From: Lachnospiraceae bacterium AD3010
GTDB lineage: Bacteria > Bacillota > Clostridia > Lachnospirales > Lachnospiraceae
NCBI GenBank assembly: GCA_000622025.1
Contig: KK211387.1
Coordinates: 186,001 to 250,000 of the forward strand
Direction: 5' to 3'
DNA length: 64,000 nt
A program made the translations under genes and the position numbers. Below the pieces are notes generated by a model, which saw only the letters and a program-made list of their open reading frames with translations, was not told the DNA's origin and did not search any database. Shown here piece by piece: positions 50,419-58,519 of this stretch; position 1 is the first letter of the stretch, and each line of letters begins with the position of its first letter.

Positions 50419-51963
50419 TTAAAACCCCTGGTATATGAAATCGGCCGCCCGGTATCCGGGACCGTATTTTCCGTAGATAACAACGAGAAACAGGAGAAAC
50501 AGCCAGGCTCCCCATCTGAAAACAATACCCTGCTCAGCGATCCAGTATCTGGCGTGTACCTTTTTTTCGCGCATAAGGGCAGCAAGGAGGAGCAGTAAAA
50601 GCGACAGGAGTATCACAGAAAGATCCGTAAAGCTTAAGCCGGTCATTGAAAGAGATCCGTCCACGAGGATCCAGGGATTAAAGTTCCCGGGGGTAAGGGC
50701 AGCTGCCAGTCCTTCAAGCATTTTCAGGGCGGGACTAACGCCGTCGGCTCTAAAAAAGACCAGAAATACGCAGAAGAGAAGGTAAGTCCTGATACGCCTG
50801 AACAGCTTCCAGCTGAAGCTCTGCTCTCTTATGCCAAGCCTCTGGTTTAGTTTCTTTAATGCCGGGGAAAATGCCTCATACAGAAACATCAGTGTAAAGT
50901 AAAACACTACGCAGCCCAGGATATACTTGTAATTTCCATGCCATATGCCCATAACAAGCCAGGTCATAAACATTCCAACGCCTAAGGATGCGAGCTTTCC
51001 CGCCCTCTTTCCGAAGCGTTTTTTAACAGCCGAGCTTAAGGCTATTGTTTTCTCAGACTTCAAAACAGGGTACATTATATAATCTCTGGCCCAGTTTCCG
51101 AGGGTCATATGCCACCTCTGCCATAATTCCTGGCTGGTTTCGGAAAAAAACGGATTATTGAAGTTTTCGGGAAGTATTATCCCGAAAAGCTCTGCGGTTC
51201 CAAGGGCAATATCAATGCTTCCGGAGAAATCGGAGTAGAGCTCCAGAGGGTAAGAAAGAAAGGCGATCCAGAGCCAGAGACCGGTGCATTTCAGGGGATC
51301 TTTGTCAACAGTATTCACTACGGCAGCAAGTCTTTCGGCCAGAACAAGCTTTTTAAAAAAGCCCCACAGTATCCTCTGAGTGCCCCGTTCAAAAGAGTCG
51401 ATATCGAAGGTGTGTCTTTCATAAAGTACGGTAAGCTCATTATAACGGCATATGGGTCCTGAGGTCAGAAGGGGGAAAAACATAAGGAACAGCAAAAGCT
51501 TGAAAAAGTTTCTTTGGGGTACGGCATTTTGCCAGCAGCAGTCTGTTATGTAGGAGATGATCTGGCAGGTATAGAAGCCCATTCCGAGGGAAGCCGCAAG
51601 AGGAACAGCTTCCAGAGCCGGAAACGACGGTATCCTCGCGTGGAGGAAGGAAGAGAGCTGTATCCAGTAAGCGTTTCCCTTGAAAAGAAACCAGATAAGG
51701 ATATTTATGATCACAGCGGATATTATGACCGCAGTCACTCTGCCTCCCTGATGCTTTTCTGCATAAAGGGTCGAAAAATAGGCCGTGATCGTAGAGATCA
51801 GAATATAGATCACAGTATATGGAGCTGCCGCCAGACAATAAAAAATAACGCTGAGAGATAAAAGCGAGATCCACTGAAAAGTACCGGGAGTCAGATAATA
51901 AACTATAGCCGCCACCAGGATAAATATTAGGAAGGTGAAGGATGTTATGCCAAGTGAAATCAT
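50419..51963 (-). CDS. MBOAT family O-acyltransferase (AlgI/DltB-like)
   Basis: 514 residues with about 10-12 membrane segments. Conserved MBOAT features: 'FPLLTSGPICRYNEL', 'LYSDFSGSIDIALG', 'NFNNPFFSETSQELWQRWHMTLGNWARDYI' pattern, and the catalytic His in 'LVMGIWHGNYKYILG' (about residue 345). It moves acyl groups from a cytoplasmic thioester across the membrane onto a surface polysaccharide. It is the first gene of the minus-strand acylation operon and is followed immediately by its SGNH partner. Confidence 0.92.
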   Translation of the reverse strand: MISLGITSFTFLIFILVAAIVYYLTPGTFQWISLLSLSVIFYCLAAAPYTVIYILISTITAYFSTLYAEKHQGGRVTAVIISAVIINILIWFLFKGNAYWIQLSSFLHARIPSFPALEAVPLAASLGMGFYTCQIISYITDCCWQNAVPQRNFFKLLLFLMFFPLLTSGPICRYNELTVLYERHTFDIDSFERGTQRILWGFFKKLVLAERLAAVVNTVDKDPLKCTGLWLWIAFLSYPLELYSDFSGSIDIALGTAELFGIILPENFNNPFFSETSQELWQRWHMTLGNWARDYIMYPVLKSEKTIALSSAVKKRFGKRAGKLASLGVGMFMTWLVMGIWHGNYKYILGCVVFYFTLMFLYEAFSPALKKLNQRLGIREQSFSWKLFRRIRTYLLFCVFLVFFRADGVSPALKMLEGLAAALTPGNFNPWILVDGSLSMTGLSFTDLSVILLSLLLLLLAALMREKKVHARYWIAEQGIVFRWGAWLFLLFLVVIYGKYGPGYRAADFIYQGF

Positions 51964-52059
51964 ACCGGTTCATTATAAGAGATTTTTTATTCCGAGTAAA
52001 GTTTGACGCGTTTATCATCCGGCGGATGGGTTTTGCTGAATTGTATCGGTGAATTGTGG

Positions 52060-52065
52060 TATAAT
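52060..52065 (+). promoter_or_regulatory. -10 box 8 nt before a start codon
   Basis: TATAAT at 52060-52065, with the ATG of the GT2 gene at 52074. A -35 at the right distance is poor (TGAATT). If used, the transcript would begin within one or two bases of the start codon. The region 51964-52073 separates two divergent operons. Confidence 0.4.
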
Positions 52066-52073
52066 ACTCCGAT

Positions 52074-53150
52074 ATGGATCAGGCAGGCAGTTCTACCGGG
52101 CATATCCGGGTATCGGTCATAGTGCCGGTATACAATACAAAGCATGAATACCTCAGAGCCTGTCTTCAAAGCCTTGTGACACAGGACTTTGAGGACTTTG
52201 AGGTGATCGTTGTAAACGACGGATCAACAAACGGCTGTGAAAAGGTCATTCCTGAATTTTCCGGGTCAAATCCCAGTGTGGTTTACATAAATCAAGACAA
52301 CCGGGGAACCAGTGTTGCCAGAAATACAGGTCTGGCCAATGCCAAAGGGGATTATTTAGTGTTCGTGGATGCAGACGACTTTGTATCCGAGCACTGCCTT
52401 AAGACCGTATATGAGGCCATGTCGGAAAGGCAGACCGATATTCTTTTCTTTGGCTACGCAACGAACTATACTAACCGGGAGATGAGACGTGTCCTTGATG
52501 ATCCCGACCCCGATCTCTGGGACAGGGATACCCTTGAGCTTGCGGTGCTTAAAGGGGACGAAAGGCTTGGATCTGTTGAAGTGGGGGCTCCCTGGGGAAA
52601 GATCATAAGGAGTAATATCATAAAGGATAATGGGCTAAGATATACTCCCGGACTCATAAAGGGCCAGGACACGGTTTTCATGCTGTCTCTTTTTGAACAC
52701 TGCCGGAGCTTTTCATATCTTGGATATCTGGGTTATCATTACAGGATATCTGATGTGTCCGTGAGTCACCGTTATAATCCGAAGATCGTGGATATTATGG
52801 AAGGGACACTTTCAGCCTATAAGGAGTTTGTGGATAGATACGATAAGGGTGAAGAGTTTGCAGAGGCTGTGAGACAGAAGTATTATAAGGTAATGCTCGG
52901 AGAGTACATGGAGCTCTTCTTCCTTCATAAGGAAAACGGGGAAACGGAAAAGGAAAGGAAAGAGGATTTTTGTAAACTCCTCCAAAGAGAACCCTATTTA
53001 ACTATCATAGAGAGTGCGGATATGAAGGGGTGCGGGCTTTACCGCGGAACATTGCTTAAGCTTATGAAGGATAGAAGGATCGGACTCCTCTTTTTCCTGA
53101 AGAGGCTGGAGCTGTTTATCAGGAACCGGGTGGTCAGGAAGTATGGATGA
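52074..53150 (+). CDS. GT2 family glycosyltransferase
   Basis: 358 residues. 'VSVIVPVYNTKHEYLRACLQSL', 'FEVIVVNDGSTNGCEKV', 'GTSVARNTGLANAKGDYLVFVDADDFVSE' (donor site, metal-binding DADD) and 'APWGKIIRSNIIKDNGLRY' are typical of family 2 GT-A enzymes of capsule loci. No membrane segment; cytoplasmic. It starts a plus-strand operon running to CapA. Sugar specificity is unknown. Confidence 0.9.
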   Translation: MDQAGSSTGHIRVSVIVPVYNTKHEYLRACLQSLVTQDFEDFEVIVVNDGSTNGCEKVIPEFSGSNPSVVYINQDNRGTSVARNTGLANAKGDYLVFVDADDFVSEHCLKTVYEAMSERQTDILFFGYATNYTNREMRRVLDDPDPDLWDRDTLELAVLKGDERLGSVEVGAPWGKIIRSNIIKDNGLRYTPGLIKGQDTVFMLSLFEHCRSFSYLGYLGYHYRISDVSVSHRYNPKIVDIMEGTLSAYKEFVDRYDKGEEFAEAVRQKYYKVMLGEYMELFFLHKENGETEKERKEDFCKLLQREPYLTIIESADMKGCGLYRGTLLKLMKDRRIGLLFFLKRLELFIRNRVVRKYG

Positions 53151-53171
53151 AAGGAGCGCCATAGACATATT

Positions 53172-54485
53172 ATGAGTGTATATGAGGATCTGGTGAACAG
53201 GAGATCAAAGCTTGCCCTAGTGGGGTTAGGCTATGTCGGGATGCCGATTGCGGTGGCTTTTTCAAAGCAGGTGCCTACCATAGGCTTTGATATAAATAAG
53301 GAAAAGATAGAGAAGTACAAAGCCGGAAAGGATCCTACAAATGAAGTGGGGGATGAGGGCATAAAAAACTGCAGTGTGGAGTTCACATCGGACGAAACAC
53401 GGCTAAAGGAAGCATCGTTTATCATTGTTGCGGTTCCGACACCGGTAAAGAATGATCACACACCTGATCTTTCTCCGGTTGAGGGAGCAAGCCACGTGGT
53501 GGGACGGAATCTGCAAAAAGGAGCTGTCGTTGTTTATGAATCCACGGTCTATCCCGGAGTCACCGAGGATATATGCGTTCCCATACTGGAAAAGGAATCC
53601 GGCTTAAAATGCGGAAGCGATTTTAAGATCGGCTATTCTCCCGAAAGGATAAATCCGGGTGATAAGGTACACAGGCTTGAAACGATCACCAAGATCGTGT
53701 CCGGAATGGATGAAGAGAGCCTTGAAGAGATAGCGGATATCTACAGTCTGGTGGTAAAAGCCGGGGTGTACAGGGCGGAAAGCATAAAGGTAGCAGAGGC
53801 TGCAAAGGTCATAGAGAACAGTCAGAGAGACATAAATATCGCCTTTATGAACGAGCTTTCGATGATCTTTAACAGAATGGGGATAGACACACAGTCTGTT
53901 TTAAGGGCAGCGGGAACAAAATGGAATTTCCTTTCCTTCAAGCCGGGACTTGTGGGAGGCCACTGCATAGGTATAGATCCCTATTATTTAACCTATAAGG
54001 CGGAGGAGCTGGGCTATCACAGCCAGATCATACTTTCCGGCAGACGGATCAATGACGATATGGGGAAATATGTGGCGGAAAGCCTTGTTAAAAATCTGAT
54101 AAAGGCAGATATCCCCGTAAGAGGTGCCCATGTTGCGATACTTGGCTTTACCTTTAAGGAAAACTGCCCGGATACCAGAAATACCAAGGTTATAGATATT
54201 GTGAACGAGCTTCGGGAATACGGCATTGAACCGGTGATCACCGATCCGGAGGCGGACAGTGCTGAAGCAAAGGCCTTATACGGTATAGATTTTATCGATA
54301 TCAGGGATATTAAAAATATGGATGCGGTGATCCTTGCCGTGGGACATGACAGCTTCAAGGATCTTAAGGAAAACGATTTCTCAAAGCTCTACAGGGAAAA
54401 CCGGATAAGGGTACTTTCCGATGTAAAGGGACTTCTTGACAGGAAGGAATTCGAGGAGAAGGGATATATCTACTGGAGGCTGTGA
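53172..54485 (+). CDS. UDP-sugar 6-dehydrogenase (WecC/VipA-like)
   Basis: 437 residues. '[20 protein letters not shown]' (NAD Rossmann fold), '[22 protein letters not shown]', '[20 protein letters not shown]', '[26 protein letters not shown]' and '[22 protein letters not shown]' (catalytic Cys at about 262) place it in the UDP-N-acetyl-hexosamine (ManNAc/GalNAc) dehydrogenase group. It oxidises C6 to a carboxylate, giving a uronic acid sugar nucleotide. The next gene, a QueC-like PP-loop enzyme, could act on that carboxylate (inference). Confidence 0.92.
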   Translation: MSVYEDLVNRRSKLALVGLGYVGMPIAVAFSKQVPTIGFDINKEKIEKYKAGKDPTNEVGDEGIKNCSVEFTSDETRLKEASFIIVAVPTPVKNDHTPDLSPVEGASHVVGRNLQKGAVVVYESTVYPGVTEDICVPILEKESGLKCGSDFKIGYSPERINPGDKVHRLETITKIVSGMDEESLEEIADIYSLVVKAGVYRAESIKVAEAAKVIENSQRDINIAFMNELSMIFNRMGIDTQSVLRAAGTKWNFLSFKPGLVGGHCIGIDPYYLTYKAEELGYHSQIILSGRRINDDMGKYVAESLVKNLIKADIPVRGAHVAILGFTFKENCPDTRNTKVIDIVNELREYGIEPVITDPEADSAEAKALYGIDFIDIRDIKNMDAVILAVGHDSFKDLKENDFSKLYRENRIRVLSDVKGLLDRKEFEEKGYIYWRL

Positions 54486-54487
54486 GA

Positions 54488-54569
54488 AGATCCTTCGTCG
54501 CTTCGCTCCTCAGGATGACAGAATCTCGCTCCTCAGGATGACAGCGAAGCGAAGGATCTTTATCGAAAC
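54488..54569. repeat. REP-like palindromic repeat
   Basis: GATCCTTCGTCGCTTCGCTC with CTCAGGATGACAG, a second CTCAGGATGACAG, then the inverted GCGAAGCGAAGGATCT. Same family as the repeats at 38260-38440, here arranged head to head so the whole segment can fold. It fills most of the 107-nt gap between the dehydrogenase and the PP-loop gene. Confidence 0.85.
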
Positions 54570-54592
54570 AGCAATTTGGGAGAATAACATAA

Positions 54593-55399
54593 ATGCTTGA
54601 AAGAATAAACGTATTATTTACGGGAGGTCTGGACTCCTCCTACACCATGATGTATTTTTCAAAGTTCCCTGTGGAGATACAGCCCTATTATTTAAAGGAC
54701 AACAGGCCGTCGGAGAGCTATGAGCTTAAGGCCATAAGGGACATCATTACGGATATAAGGAAGAATCAGGACACCCGGGCAAATATCAGGGAGCTTATCA
54801 CAAAGCCGACCTACGGGATAAAGCCTGACAGTGAGATACAGAGCGCCTACCGCTATATGTATAAGACCGCCGGCTTCGGAAAGCAGTACGGATTTATCGC
54901 ACGTTTTGCAAAACAGGAGGGGATACACGGACTTTTTGTTTCTCTGGTGTATACACCCTTCGGGAGGGGCAATATCGCTGTACGTAACAGCGGCGGGGTG
55001 GAGAGAGTTGATGACGCTGATATGGAGTACTATCGCCTGGATCCTGAAAAAACCGAGAAAAATCTCTATACCCTCTTTGAGAATGTTTTTCTTCCCCCTT
55101 CATTTATGAGGACCAAGGAAGAGGAAATGGAAGAGATGAAGAAGCTGGGCTTTGAAGACTCCATAAAAAAGACCTGGTTCTGCTACTGGCCTGTTAACGG
55201 AGAACCCTGCGGAACCTGTCCTCCCTGCAGGGATCTGATAAAGGACGGCATGACCTGGCGCTTTACGGAGGCAGGATTAAAGCGTTATGAGGAGGACCTT
55301 AAGGTTCCTGCGTGGCGCCATAAGATAAGGGATTATAAGCTCACCCTTTCGGATAAGTGGTATGAATTAAAAATGAGGAGCAGGTATGGAAGCCAATGA
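54593..55399 (+). CDS. QueC-like PP-loop ATP pyrophosphatase, copy 1
   Basis: 268 residues. The PP-loop 'VLFTGGLDSSYTMMYFSK' (residues 7-24; TGGLDS for the usual SGGxDS) activates a substrate by adenylation. The end has 'KTWFCYWPVNGEPCGTCPPCRDLIKDGM', four cysteines spaced as in the zinc site of QueC (7-cyano-7-deazaguanine synthase). The middle (about 85-190) differs from true QueC. No QueD, QueE or QueF is present and the neighbours are sugar genes, so deazaguanine synthesis is unlikely. It may convert a carboxylate to an amide or nitrile on a sugar. A paralogue is at 61891. The 3' end overlaps the next GT gene by 14 nt. Confidence 0.78.
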   Translation: MLERINVLFTGGLDSSYTMMYFSKFPVEIQPYYLKDNRPSESYELKAIRDIITDIRKNQDTRANIRELITKPTYGIKPDSEIQSAYRYMYKTAGFGKQYGFIARFAKQEGIHGLFVSLVYTPFGRGNIAVRNSGGVERVDDADMEYYRLDPEKTEKNLYTLFENVFLPPSFMRTKEEEMEEMKKLGFEDSIKKTWFCYWPVNGEPCGTCPPCRDLIKDGMTWRFTEAGLKRYEEDLKVPAWRHKIRDYKLTLSDKWYELKMRSRYGSQ

Positions 55400-56318
55400 T
55401 CCCCTGGTGAGCTGTGTGATCACCAGCTACAAGAGAGATAAGGAGACAGTGGGACGTGCTCTTAAAAGCGTCCTTCAGCAGACCTATTCCCCTATAGAGG
55501 TATTTATAATAGATGATAACAGGGGAGAGGGGGCAGAGGAGTATTCCCGGGGGCTTTCGGAGCTTCAGGAGACCTCCGGCCTTGTAAGCGTTATAAAGAC
55601 GGAAAAGGGGAACGGTGCCCAGAGAGCCAGAAATACGGGGATCGAGCATTCGAACGGAAAGTATGTGGCCTTCCTTGATGATGATGATGAGTGGCTCCCG
55701 GAGAAGCTTGAAACCCAGGTGCCGATCCTTGAAGGGGATCCTGAGGTGGGTTTATGCTACAGCAGGGGCTACCTTATTAACGAGGCCTTTGATCCGCCAA
55801 GGGTCACTGAATTTAAGTCGGTAAAAAATGCTTCTTATGAGGATCTTCTTAGGGATGACGGCATAGGCTCAACCACCCAGGCCGTGATACCGAGAAGTGT
55901 TTTCGATAAGGTTGGTATGTTTGACGAGAGCTTTCCCGCGAGGCAGGACTATGAAATGTGGATACGCATTTCAAAAAGCTATAAGACGGCGGGAAGCGAT
56001 AAGTGCCTCTACAAATACCATAAAAATAAGGGAACCGGCCAGGTTTCCCACAAATGGAAGAACTGCCTTAAGGGGCATGAGCTTATTTATGAAAAATACA
56101 GAGAAGATATTGATAAGGACAGGGACGCGAAGTTTAACGTGGTCTTTCATGTAGCCCACTATCTTAATGAGGGCGCTAATGCAAAGAAGGATCCGGCATT
56201 AAAGCTGAAGGCGGTTCTTAAGTATATCGAAGCCTTTTTCACCTCTCCTTCGAAGTTTCTGCTTCAGGGAAAATACAGACTGCAGAAGATTAAAAGGAAC
56301 AGGAGAAACGGATCATGA
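55386..56318 (+). CDS. GT2 family glycosyltransferase
   Basis: 310 residues. 'VSCVITSYKRDKETVGRALKSVL', 'IEVFIIDDNRGEGAEEY', 'GAQRARNTGIEHSNGKYVAFLDDDDEWLPEKLETQ' pattern (DDDD donor/metal site at about 100) and 'FPARQDYEMWIRIS' (catalytic-base region). Cytoplasmic. It overlaps both neighbours by a few bases. It would add one sugar to the lipid-linked repeat unit. Confidence 0.9.
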   Translation: MEANDPLVSCVITSYKRDKETVGRALKSVLQQTYSPIEVFIIDDNRGEGAEEYSRGLSELQETSGLVSVIKTEKGNGAQRARNTGIEHSNGKYVAFLDDDDEWLPEKLETQVPILEGDPEVGLCYSRGYLINEAFDPPRVTEFKSVKNASYEDLLRDDGIGSTTQAVIPRSVFDKVGMFDESFPARQDYEMWIRISKSYKTAGSDKCLYKYHKNKGTGQVSHKWKNCLKGHELIYEKYREDIDKDRDAKFNVVFHVAHYLNEGANAKKDPALKLKAVLKYIEAFFTSPSKFLLQGKYRLQKIKRNRRNGS

Positions 56319-57352
56319 GGCTTCTGTTTTTCGGGGATTTTTCATATGATTTTGATCATGTGGCGGAGGATATCCTTTCTATCGGTGAATTTGCCCGGGG
56401 AAAGGAGGCTAAGGTCATCCTTAACCTGGAGGGGGCGATTACCGACGGAGCCGGTAAGGAGATAAGGAAGAGGGGAAAACACCTGCCGCAGAAGGGGAAA
56501 TGCAGTGAAGCCCTGACAGCTCTCGGGGTTTCCGGAGTGACTCTGGCAAATAACCATATGATGGACTATTCCCTTAAGGGACTTACTGATACTTTAAGTG
56601 AACTGGATAAGCTCGGGATAAAGCACACCGGAGCGGGAAGTGATCTGAAAAATGCCCTTGAACCCATGGTATTTAGCGAAGGAGAGGAGAGCGTAGCTGT
56701 CTTCAGCTTCGGATGGGATATAGAGGAAACGGTTTATGCGGGTTTACATAAATCGGGATGTGCTCCCAGAAAGGAAAAGGTGATCCTTGATACTATCCGG
56801 GAGTATTCCGGGGAAAACCCCGGCAGAAGGATCATAGTGGCACTACACTGGGGCTTTGAATATAATCCTTATCCGCTGCCCTGTGATTTAGAGCTTGCAG
56901 GGAAGCTTTGTAAAAAAGACTCAGTCTGCGCTGTTATCGGCCACCATTCCCACTGCCCCCAGCCTTTTGAAATGATAAACGAGAAGCCTGTATTTTTTTC
57001 TCTCGGGAATTTCTACTACTCGTCAAGAAGGCATAAATATTCGGCACGAAAATTCAATTTTGATCCGCCAAATCTCTGCGATTACTGTATGGCAGCTCTT
57101 ATTGACACAGCTGATCTGAGCGCGGAGCCTTTTGTTTTTTACTATGACCTGGAGAAGGACAGAACAGAATACCGGGAAGATCTGATGATCCCGGTCGCTA
57201 TGCCTGACATGGACTATAGGACGGAAGGATACAGGCGCTTTGCCTTAAGCAGGGCGCTTCATAAGAATCCCATCCCCGGCCCCGGAAGGCTTGAAAGCGG
57301 TCTGGCATTTTATAAGTTCAACCTGAAAAGGGATCTGTCAAAATATCTGTGA
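56315..57352 (+). CDS. CapA-family metallophosphatase-like protein
   Basis: 345 residues. It opens 'LLFFGDFSYDFDHV' (Asp metal ligand), then 'VILNLEGAITDG', 'VTLANNHMMDYSLKGL', 'IVALHWGFEYNPYP' and 'VIGHHSHCPQPFEMI', the conserved blocks of PGA_cap (CapA) proteins with a calcineurin-like fold. No signal peptide or membrane anchor is visible, unlike the classical poly-gamma-glutamate CapA, so a cytoplasmic role in polymer modification is possible. The gene carries the last GTTTACATAA word. It overlaps the GT2 gene by 4 nt. Confidence 0.85.
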   Translation: MRLLFFGDFSYDFDHVAEDILSIGEFARGKEAKVILNLEGAITDGAGKEIRKRGKHLPQKGKCSEALTALGVSGVTLANNHMMDYSLKGLTDTLSELDKLGIKHTGAGSDLKNALEPMVFSEGEESVAVFSFGWDIEETVYAGLHKSGCAPRKEKVILDTIREYSGENPGRRIIVALHWGFEYNPYPLPCDLELAGKLCKKDSVCAVIGHHSHCPQPFEMINEKPVFFSLGNFYYSSRRHKYSARKFNFDPPNLCDYCMAALIDTADLSAEPFVFYYDLEKDRTEYREDLMIPVAMPDMDYRTEGYRRFALSRALHKNPIPGPGRLESGLAFYKFNLKRDLSKYL

Positions 57353-57356
57353 AAGA

Positions 57357-57384
57357 AGTCAACAAGAACCGTCCCAATTGACTT
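57357..57384. repeat. Fragment of the GTCAA...CCGTCCC repeat
   Basis: AGTCAACAAGAACCGTCCC followed by AATTGACTT, between two convergent genes. It shares AGAACCGTCCC and the GTCAA/TTGAC ends with the long hairpin at 58311-58399. Confidence 0.6.
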
Positions 57385-58273
57385 ATGGCAGACGGATCAT
57401 TTTCCCGAGCATTTCATCGGTGCCCTCGGGAAGCCAGGTGCACTGACCGCTGGAGGGAGTGAAGGTCATTTCACCGAACTTTATGCTCCCGTCGTTTAAG
57501 TGATAAAGGTCCACCCTTACATAGGGGAATCCCTTTGAAAGCTCTGCTGCGAGCTCTGTCATTTTTTCATAGTTTGAAGGCTTTTCCGGAAGGACTTCAT
57601 ACACCGGGTATGTGGCGGTCCTGTAGGGAACAAGCTTCCAGTCCTTATCAAAAAAGGCTAAGCGGGCCTTGCCTGAGCGGCCTCCGATGTATTCGCAGCA
57701 GACAGGATCCCCATTAAAACAGTGGAACTTATAGTCCATCAGATCCGATCCGTTATTATCCACGAATTCTTCTGCAATTATCTTTCTCTTTATCCCGTAG
57801 TACTGCATCTGGAAGCCAAAGCGGAAGGCAAAGTCAAACATCATCCAGCGCCGGAATTCCTTAGCCGCGGCTTTTTTGTCAAAGGCAGACTTATCAAGGA
57901 CTATCATATTAGTATTGCAGGCGTGGTTTGTCTTTAATACAAAGCGGTCAGGAAACGCATCAAAATCAATATCTTCAAATCTGTCCCAGGCGCCTAAAAG
58001 GGGGATCAGGTATTCTTCACCGATCCTTGTCTTTATCCAGTCCCGGACGGCAAATTTGTCGGAAAGCGTTTTCATTTCCGGAGTAACGCCAAAGAGCTTT
58101 ATCCAGTTTATCTTGTCACACCAGGTTTTGGGAGGATCGAGATGAAGCTCCCGGCCGTTGCATTTCCTAAACCAGCGCTTTAATGCAAGGGGACGCAGGG
58201 GAACCGGTGTAAGTGCCTCACCGTAATAGGAGAGGAGAATGATTATATTATTGATAAGGCTGCTTTTTCTCAT
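57383..58273 (-). CDS. TupA-like ATP-grasp protein
   Basis: 296 residues. 'PKTWCDKINWIKLFG', 'LSDKFAVRDWIKTRIGEEYLIPLLGAWD', 'FPDRFVLKTNHACNTNMIV', 'YKFHCFNGDPVCCEYIGG' and 'YVRVDLYHLNDGSIKFGEMTFTPSSG' match the TupA/ATPgrasp family (PF14305). TupA contributes to teichuronopeptide synthesis, and others ligate amino acids to polysaccharide carboxylates. With a uronic-acid-forming dehydrogenase in the locus, amide linkage of an amino acid to the glycan is plausible. It is transcribed against its neighbours. Confidence 0.85.
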   Translation of the reverse strand: MRKSSLINNIIILLSYYGEALTPVPLRPLALKRWFRKCNGRELHLDPPKTWCDKINWIKLFGVTPEMKTLSDKFAVRDWIKTRIGEEYLIPLLGAWDRFEDIDFDAFPDRFVLKTNHACNTNMIVLDKSAFDKKAAAKEFRRWMMFDFAFRFGFQMQYYGIKRKIIAEEFVDNNGSDLMDYKFHCFNGDPVCCEYIGGRSGKARLAFFDKDWKLVPYRTATYPVYEVLPEKPSNYEKMTELAAELSKGFPYVRVDLYHLNDGSIKFGEMTFTPSSGQCTWLPEGTDEMLGKMIRLP

Positions 58274-58310
58274 AATGCTGACATTATAGCTTTTTTGTCC
58301 CGGATTGCAA

Positions 58311-58399
58311 AGGGAGTCAATGGGGACGGTTCTCTTTGACTTATTTTTGTTTGCAAAAACAAGTCAAAGAGAACCGTCCCCGTTGACTCCCCATTGACT
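58311..58399. repeat. Long hairpin of a REP/MITE-like element
   Basis: The left arm GGGAGTCAATGGGGACGG plus TTCTCTTTGACTT (58311-58341) and the right arm AAGTCAAAGAGAACCGTCCC plus CGTTGACTCCC are inverted copies with one mismatch. The loop itself contains TTTTTG/CAAAAA. A further ATTGACTCCCC follows. The element lies in a divergent intergenic region and resembles REP sequences mobilised by Y1 (TnpA-REP) transposases. No such transposase is in the window. Confidence 0.8.
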
Positions 58400-58417
58400 C
58401 CCCCCGCTAACTCCCAC

Positions 58418-58446
58418 TTGAATATATTGACCAAAATGTTTATAAT
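58418..58446 (+). promoter_or_regulatory. Sigma-A promoter of the ABC importer operon
   Basis: TTGAAT (58418-58423), 17-nt spacer, TATAAT (58441-58446), 74 nt before the substrate-binding protein start. It lies directly downstream of the long hairpin repeat. Confidence 0.65.
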
Positions 58447-58519
58447 AGCGGAGTTGTTTCAAAGAAAAATGCGATAAAAACTTTTTTTTAAGTATGATTT
58501 GGAAAAGAGGAGCTTTATT

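Larger units (their letters stand above)
26098..56761. repeat. Interspersed 10-mer GTTTACATAA, 13 copies
   Basis: On the plus strand GTTTACATAA is at 29323, 31192, 31701, 32346, 33138, 52281 and 56752. The reverse complement TTATGTAAAC is at 26098, 28801, 28837, 30546, 34392 and 42926 (first base given). Five copies extend to GGTTTACATAAATC. All lie inside coding sequences of unrelated genes, in several reading frames. No copy was found outside this span in the window. Confidence 0.8.

Noticed and set aside
54593-55399. Assignment as genuine QueC (queuosine biosynthesis)
   Set aside because: The PP-loop and zinc cysteines fit, but the middle of the protein differs, a paralogue is present in the same locus, and no other queuosine gene is near.
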